This document shows positions 33,831 through 37,409 of a DNA stretch of 37,409 bases, one piece after another; position 1 is the stretch's first letter, and every line of letters starts with the position of its first letter. Position numbers and translations under genes: made by a program. This DNA comes from Acidimicrobiales bacterium (GTDB lineage: Bacteria; Actinomycetota; Acidimicrobiia; Acidimicrobiales; MedAcidi-G1): assembly GCA_028823445.1 (NCBI GenBank), contig JAPKBH010000017.1:1-37409 (forward strand). The letters are read 5' to 3'. A model generated the notes under the pieces. That model did no database searches, was not told where the DNA came from, and was given only the letters and a program-made list of their open reading frames with translations.

Positions 33831-34046
33831 CTACCAAGCCGAAACTCCCCGGTAGCGAACCGGTGAAGCCAAGCCGGTCTCGGTCAGCACCCGCAACGCT
33901 CGGGCTTCCGCTAGGTCAATCACTACGGCATCACCGGGCTCCTTGCGGCAAAGAAACGTCACTACACAATCTTCACACGTTGGTGAGTTCTGTGCGGTGC
34001 AGGTAGCACAATCAATGGTTAACGAGTTTTCATCATGTATGTCCAT
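33831..34046 (-). CDS. Small cysteine-rich protein, possible metal binder
   Basis: 71 residues. Cysteines at 13, 16, 24, 27 and 33 form CxxC-x7-CxxC-x5-C (IDCATCTAQ, TCEDCVVTFLC), a pattern suited to zinc or an Fe-S cluster. The C-terminal half (AVVIDLAEARALRVLTETGL) is a simple helix-rich segment. There is no signal peptide, so it is cytoplasmic. I associate the DCVVTFL style with short actinobacterial hypothetical proteins but know no function. It lies 71 bp after trpD and 10 bp before the large lipoprotein. Confidence 0.75.
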   Translation of the reverse strand: MDIHDENSLTIDCATCTAQNSPTCEDCVVTFLCRKEPGDAVVIDLAEARALRVLTETGLASPVRYRGVSAW

Positions 34047-34117
34047 GACCTAAATGTTGTCAGAGGGGTGTGACAATGGCCAAAACCCGGCAGAACTCGC
34101 CTTTTTACGGCCTTTTG

Positions 34118-35167
34118 TTAGTTGCCGCTGATCTCTCTCAGCTTGGCGGCCGTTTGCCCGTTGTCAATAGCGTCTTGCGCTTGGGATATTCCGGCCGTGA
34201 GGTCATCGACTAAACCAGCCACTACTAAGCCGGCGGCGGCGTTGATTACCACCATGTCGCGACGCGGACCGAGGTCTTGGCCAGCAAAAATAGCTCGAGC
34301 AATAGCAGCATTTTCTTTTGGCCCACCGCCCAGCAGGGCATCTGGGTCGGCCAAAGCAATACCAAAGTCTTCAGGGTTGAGCGTCCACTCGCTAATTCGC
34401 CCGTGCTTCAATTCAAGCACCTGGGTAGGGCCGGTTACGGCGATCTCATCAACATCAAGGTGGCCGTTGACTACCCAAGTGTGCAGCGAATCGTTGGCGC
34501 GAAATACTTCAACCAAGCGCTCGGCAACGGCAGACTCCGTGGTGCCAATAACTTGGCGACGCACTCGGCCGGGGTGAGACAACGGGCCCAGCACGTTAAA
34601 GACAGTGGGTATACCCAAACCAGCCCGCACCGGCCCAGCAAAACGCATGGCCGGATGAAAAGTGCGAGCAAAAGCAAAACCCAAGCCTTGTTCAACTACC
34701 TGTGCTTCCAGCTCGTCAGGATTCAACTCCACCTCAAGACCTAACTCGTCGAGCAAGTCAAAAGCCCCTGAAGTCGACGAGGCTTTGCGGTTACCATGCT
34801 TGCACACCGTGGCTCCGGCAGCGGCAGCCACGAAACAGGCCATAGTAGAAACGTTCAAGGCAGCTTCTTGGCGGCGTTGCCCTCCCCCGGTACCCACAAT
34901 GTCGATGGTGCCTTCTGGCAGATTCAGCGGCACCGCATTGGCCACCATAGCCCGCACCAAACCGGTGGTTTCTTCTACCGTTTCGCCTTTTATTTTGAGC
35001 GCTACTAAAAAGGCGGCGATCTGCACGGGGTCAGCCTCACCAGAAAGAATCTCGCTCAAGATGGCTTCGGTCTCATCGGCCGAAAGGGCCTCTCCCTTAC
35101 AAAGGCGGCCTAAGAGCGTCGGCCATCCTCCGTGAGTTTCCAATGACTGCTTTTTATCCGTTGGCAT
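34118..35167 (-). CDS. trpD: Anthranilate phosphoribosyltransferase TrpD
   Basis: 349 residues. Helical N-terminal domain (LSADETEAILSEILSGEADPVQIAAFLVALKIKG), then the active site: GTGGGQRRQEAALNVST (about residues 91-107), KHGNRKASSTSGAFDLLDELG, RFAGPVRAGLGIPTVFNVLGPLSHP and the metal motif VDEIAVTG. It joins anthranilate to PRPP in tryptophan synthesis. The usual GTGGDG...NxST loop has no Asp here and is about three residues longer. The ATG has AAGGGA 5 nt upstream and lies 6 bp after the whiB stop. No other trp genes are in the window. Confidence 0.93.
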   Translation of the reverse strand: MPTDKKQSLETHGGWPTLLGRLCKGEALSADETEAILSEILSGEADPVQIAAFLVALKIKGETVEETTGLVRAMVANAVPLNLPEGTIDIVGTGGGQRRQEAALNVSTMACFVAAAAGATVCKHGNRKASSTSGAFDLLDELGLEVELNPDELEAQVVEQGLGFAFARTFHPAMRFAGPVRAGLGIPTVFNVLGPLSHPGRVRRQVIGTTESAVAERLVEVFRANDSLHTWVVNGHLDVDEIAVTGPTQVLELKHGRISEWTLNPEDFGIALADPDALLGGGPKENAAIARAIFAGQDLGPRRDMVVINAAAGLVVAGLVDDLTAGISQAQDAIDNGQTAAKLREISGN

Positions 35168-35173
35168 AGTCCC

Positions 35174-35437
35174 TTAGGATAACTGGCGGCGTTGCCGACG
35201 GATGCGCCGGCGTTCTCGTTCGGTCGTTCCACCCCACACTCCTACGTCTTCACGGGCCGACAAAGCGAAATCTAAGCATTTTTTTTGAATAACGCACTCG
35301 CCACATACCGCCAAAGCTTGGCTCGCCGATTGGCCTTTTGTCGGGTCCGGATGAAAAATAGCGGCATCAAGCCCGCGGCAAGCCCCGGCTTGTTTCCAAG
35401 CTAAAGAACCATTAGTGAAAGTAACTTGTTTCTGCAT
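35174..35437 (-). CDS. WhiB-family iron-sulfur transcription factor
   Basis: 87 residues from the ATG at 35437, which gives the usual WhiB length; the open frame upstream to 35566 has no similarity. Four cysteine ligands, C20, C45, C48 and C54 (ACRGLD; VCGECVIQKKCL), bind a [4Fe-4S] cluster. GVWGGTTERERRRIRRQRR is the G[V/I]WGG turn plus basic DNA-contacting tail. WhiB proteins are confined to actinobacteria and usually act with the primary sigma factor; roles include division, sporulation and redox response. The subtype is not assigned. It is followed 6 bp later by trpD. Confidence 0.93.
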   Translation of the reverse strand: MQKQVTFTNGSLAWKQAGACRGLDAAIFHPDPTKGQSASQALAVCGECVIQKKCLDFALSAREDVGVWGGTTERERRRIRRQRRQLS

Positions 35438-35538
35438 CTTGCCTGCTAGTGCTACACCCAATTTGACGGCAGCGCAAGAGGACAATGAAAACTCTTTTTC
35501 GGGCCACTTCAAATAGTTGAGCAAAACCGCCCGCGCTG

Positions 35539-35567
35539 TTGCGGAAACCCTCGGCTCAAGCCACACT
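35539..35567 (+). promoter_or_regulatory. Candidate rnpB promoter
   Basis: TTGCGG (35539-35544) and CACACT (35562-35567) are 17 bp apart and would start transcription at about 35573, agreeing with the 5' end of the RNase P RNA set by its P1 helix. Matches to consensus are only three of six each. Confidence 0.35.
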
Positions 35568-35571
35568 TACC

Positions 35572-35953
<382 letters not shown>

Positions 35954-36020
35954 CCAATCTTAGATTCTTGAAGTGCGGTTTTTTAACTCAACAGTTTCCG
36001 CATGGAGTAACCGGTTTCAT

Positions 36021-37199
36021 TTACCCATTCGGGCAATTCATATTGGTAATACTTTCTGGAGGTGCAGCAATGCCCCCTTCGAGCGCTACATCCAGCACTA
36101 AGTTCAAGGTTGAGCCGTCCAGATGAAATGGCAACGGGCGATACGCCCACATGCCCGGCCCTACCGGATAGTCCTCAAAGTAGGTGAACAGCGGTTCCCC
36201 TTCGAAAGTACTACACGACACATAAAAAGCTTCGCCCGTTACTGCTTGACCGAGGAAAACGGTAAGCACGTCTTCAGACCCGGCCAAGTTGCTCCCGACT
36301 GGTGTTAAAGCACAGCCATACAAGAGGTAAAGCACATGGGCAAAAGGTGCATGGGGGCCGCTTGCGTCAAAAGAAGAAACCCAAATTTCCGCTCGGTCGT
36401 TTACATTGATATCGGTGATGTATCCGATTGAGAAATCGACCTCGCCAGCATCAGGTCCGAGGTCTCGCCAAAAAGTCACCCCATGGTAAGAAGAGTCAAC
36501 TCGCAAATACCACCGACCGGTGTCGTTGCCATAACCAACGCTGGCGTAATCATCAATGGCATCGCCATCAATGCGTGCTGGCCAAATGGGGCCCTCGTCG
36601 TAATCTGCCGTAGGGCTTTCGTCGCCCAAGCAAGTTATAAAAATGGGAGGAAGAGAAATAATGGGTGGCAGGGTGAGGGCGGGCAAAATTGGAGAAATCA
36701 CTCCTGGTTGGAGGTTCCCAAAGCTTGGGCCACTTCCTTCGTCTTCTGTTTCTTCTTCGTCTTCTGCTGCTTGCGCCGCGGCTTGTGCTTCAGCCAAAAG
36801 CGCAGCGGCTTCCGCTTCGGCTTCGGCGATGTCGGCTTGTTCTTGAGCGTAGGCGGCTGCCGCTTCGGCTAGTTCTGCGGCCAAAGCGGCAGCATCGGCC
36901 TCCGCTTGTGCTGCGGCTTGTGCTGCGGCGTCGCCTGTTTCTGCTAACGCCGCTGCGGCCGTTGCGTCGGCCACTGCTTGAGCGGCTGCGGCTGCTGCTG
37001 CTTGGGCTTCAGCTACTGCAGCGGCGGCCACTGCTTCGGCTTCTTCGCGTGCCACTTGGGCAACTGCTAACGCATCGGCGGCTTCTTCTAACGCAGTCAC
37101 CGCATCGTTGACCGCATCGTCTTTGCCTGCGCAAGCACTGGCCACCAAGGTCAAGGCCAAGACCGCTATTAACACTTTTAATAAATACTTTTTCGACAT
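36021..37199 (-). CDS. Lipoprotein: alanine-rich coiled coil plus VCBS-like domain
   Basis: 392 residues from the ATG at 37199, with GGAG 5 nt upstream; the frame extends to 37271 but the signal peptide starts here. Lipobox-like VASAC (Cys at about 23). Residues of about 28-150 are almost entirely Ala, Glu, Asp and Gln, a long coiled coil or rod resembling Lpp-type spacers. A Pro/Ile-rich hinge (PILPALTLPPIISLPPIF) follows. The C-terminal domain has ARIDGDAIDDYASVGYGNDT and ITDINVNDRAEIWVSSFD, Asp-rich turns like the calcium-binding loops of FG-GAP/VCBS beta-propellers. Probably a surface stalk with a binding head. Function is unknown. Confidence 0.8.
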   Translation of the reverse strand: MSKKYLLKVLIAVLALTLVASACAGKDDAVNDAVTALEEAADALAVAQVAREEAEAVAAAAVAEAQAAAAAAAQAVADATAAAALAETGDAAAQAAAQAEADAAALAAELAEAAAAYAQEQADIAEAEAEAAALLAEAQAAAQAAEDEEETEDEGSGPSFGNLQPGVISPILPALTLPPIISLPPIFITCLGDESPTADYDEGPIWPARIDGDAIDDYASVGYGNDTGRWYLRVDSSYHGVTFWRDLGPDAGEVDFSIGYITDINVNDRAEIWVSSFDASGPHAPFAHVLYLLYGCALTPVGSNLAGSEDVLTVFLGQAVTGEAFYVSCSTFEGEPLFTYFEDYPVGPGMWAYRPLPFHLDGSTLNLVLDVALEGGIAAPPESITNMNCPNG

Positions 37200-37251
37200 C
37201 TTTGCTCCGTTCAGCGCTTCGTTGCTCATCACCACACCATAGGCTGCCAAG

Positions 37252-37409
37252 GTGGAAGTAAACGGGCACACCTTGGGTAGTGGCGCAGATTTAGCGGGCG
37301 CTGACCTTACCGAAGTTGACCTGTGTGGCGTCGATCTTTCTGATTCTTGGCTTTGTGGGGCTATGTTGAGCCGCTCGAATTTGTCTGATGCTTCGTTGGT
37401 GGGCGCCGA
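37252..37409 (+). CDS. Pentapeptide-repeat protein, N-terminus only
   Basis: Open frame from the GTG at 37252 to the right edge; an in-frame TAG at 37240-37242 limits it upstream. From about residue 11 it reads in fives: GADLAGADLTEVDLCGVDLS, then WLCGAMLSRSNLSDASLVGA, the A(D/N)LXX pattern of right-handed quadrilateral beta-helices. Such proteins range from DNA-mimic gyrase protectors to secreted or membrane-linked repeats. No signal peptide is visible in the 52 residues. It is divergent from the coiled-coil lipoprotein, 52 bp apart, so the two may share a control region. Confidence 0.75.
   Translation, partial: MEVNGHTLGSGADLAGADLTEVDLCGVDLSDSWLCGAMLSRSNLSDASLVGA

Noticed and set aside
36640-37111. 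Plus-strand Arg/Leu-rich frames opposite the alanine-rich lipoprotein
   Set aside because: They are mirror translations of the GCN/GAN-rich coding repeats and have no start signals.

Overview
The window reads as a chromosomal segment of a high-GC Gram-positive bacterium (Actinomycetota), most likely the class Acidimicrobiia. The evidence is a minus-strand division and cell-wall (dcw) cluster without ftsA that continues into pgeF, yggS, sepF, yggT and divIVA; a DUF3040 membrane protein; an mtrA-mtrB-lpqB-like set; a PimB-type mannosyltransferase; a WhiB regulator; and a type A RNase P RNA. Base composition is moderate and gene density is high. I see no insertion sequence, prophage, CRISPR array, tRNA or rRNA. 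The class-level call is inference from gene content and order.

Layout. 1-17,992 is the dcw cluster, read right to left: mraZ, a structured leader, rsmH, ftsL, ftsI, murE, mraY, murD, ftsW, murG, murC, murB, ftsQ, ftsZ, pgeF, yggS, sepF, yggT, divIVA, then the N-terminus of a Lys/Ala/Pro-repeat protein cut by the left edge. Most junctions are 4-nt ATGA/GTGA overlaps or gaps of a few bases. murF is missing from its usual place. 18,068-21,283 (minus) holds a lipoate-ligase-like protein, an unknown small protein, DUF3040, DNA polymerase IV and a Nudix hydrolase. 21,425-26,884 (plus) holds a small membrane protein, an inositol-phosphatase-family enzyme, an MtrA-like regulator, an MtrB-like kinase, a GerMN lipoprotein and glycerol kinase. 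26,900-30,028 (minus) is queG, pimB-like, a membrane protein and an SRPBCC protein.

30,123-37,409 is the least conventional part. It contains a lipoprotein with a gluzincin-type zinc-protease signature, a 736-residue orphan lipoprotein that follows a tiny cysteine-rich gene, a whiB-trpD pair, rnpB, an alanine-rich coiled-coil lipoprotein with a VCBS-like tail, and the start of a pentapeptide-repeat protein cut by the right edge.

How it fits together: the first half builds peptidoglycan precursor, flips and polymerises it, and assembles the FtsZ/SepF/DivIVA machinery. The middle holds an envelope-sensing two-component system and PIM-type lipid mannosylation. The right part carries secreted, probably lineage-specific surface proteins. 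The best candidates for new biology are the three unrecognised lipoproteins with their partners, and the regulatory DNA/RNA around mraZ and rsmH (MraZ operator repeats, an adjoining palindrome and a long-stem RNA element).
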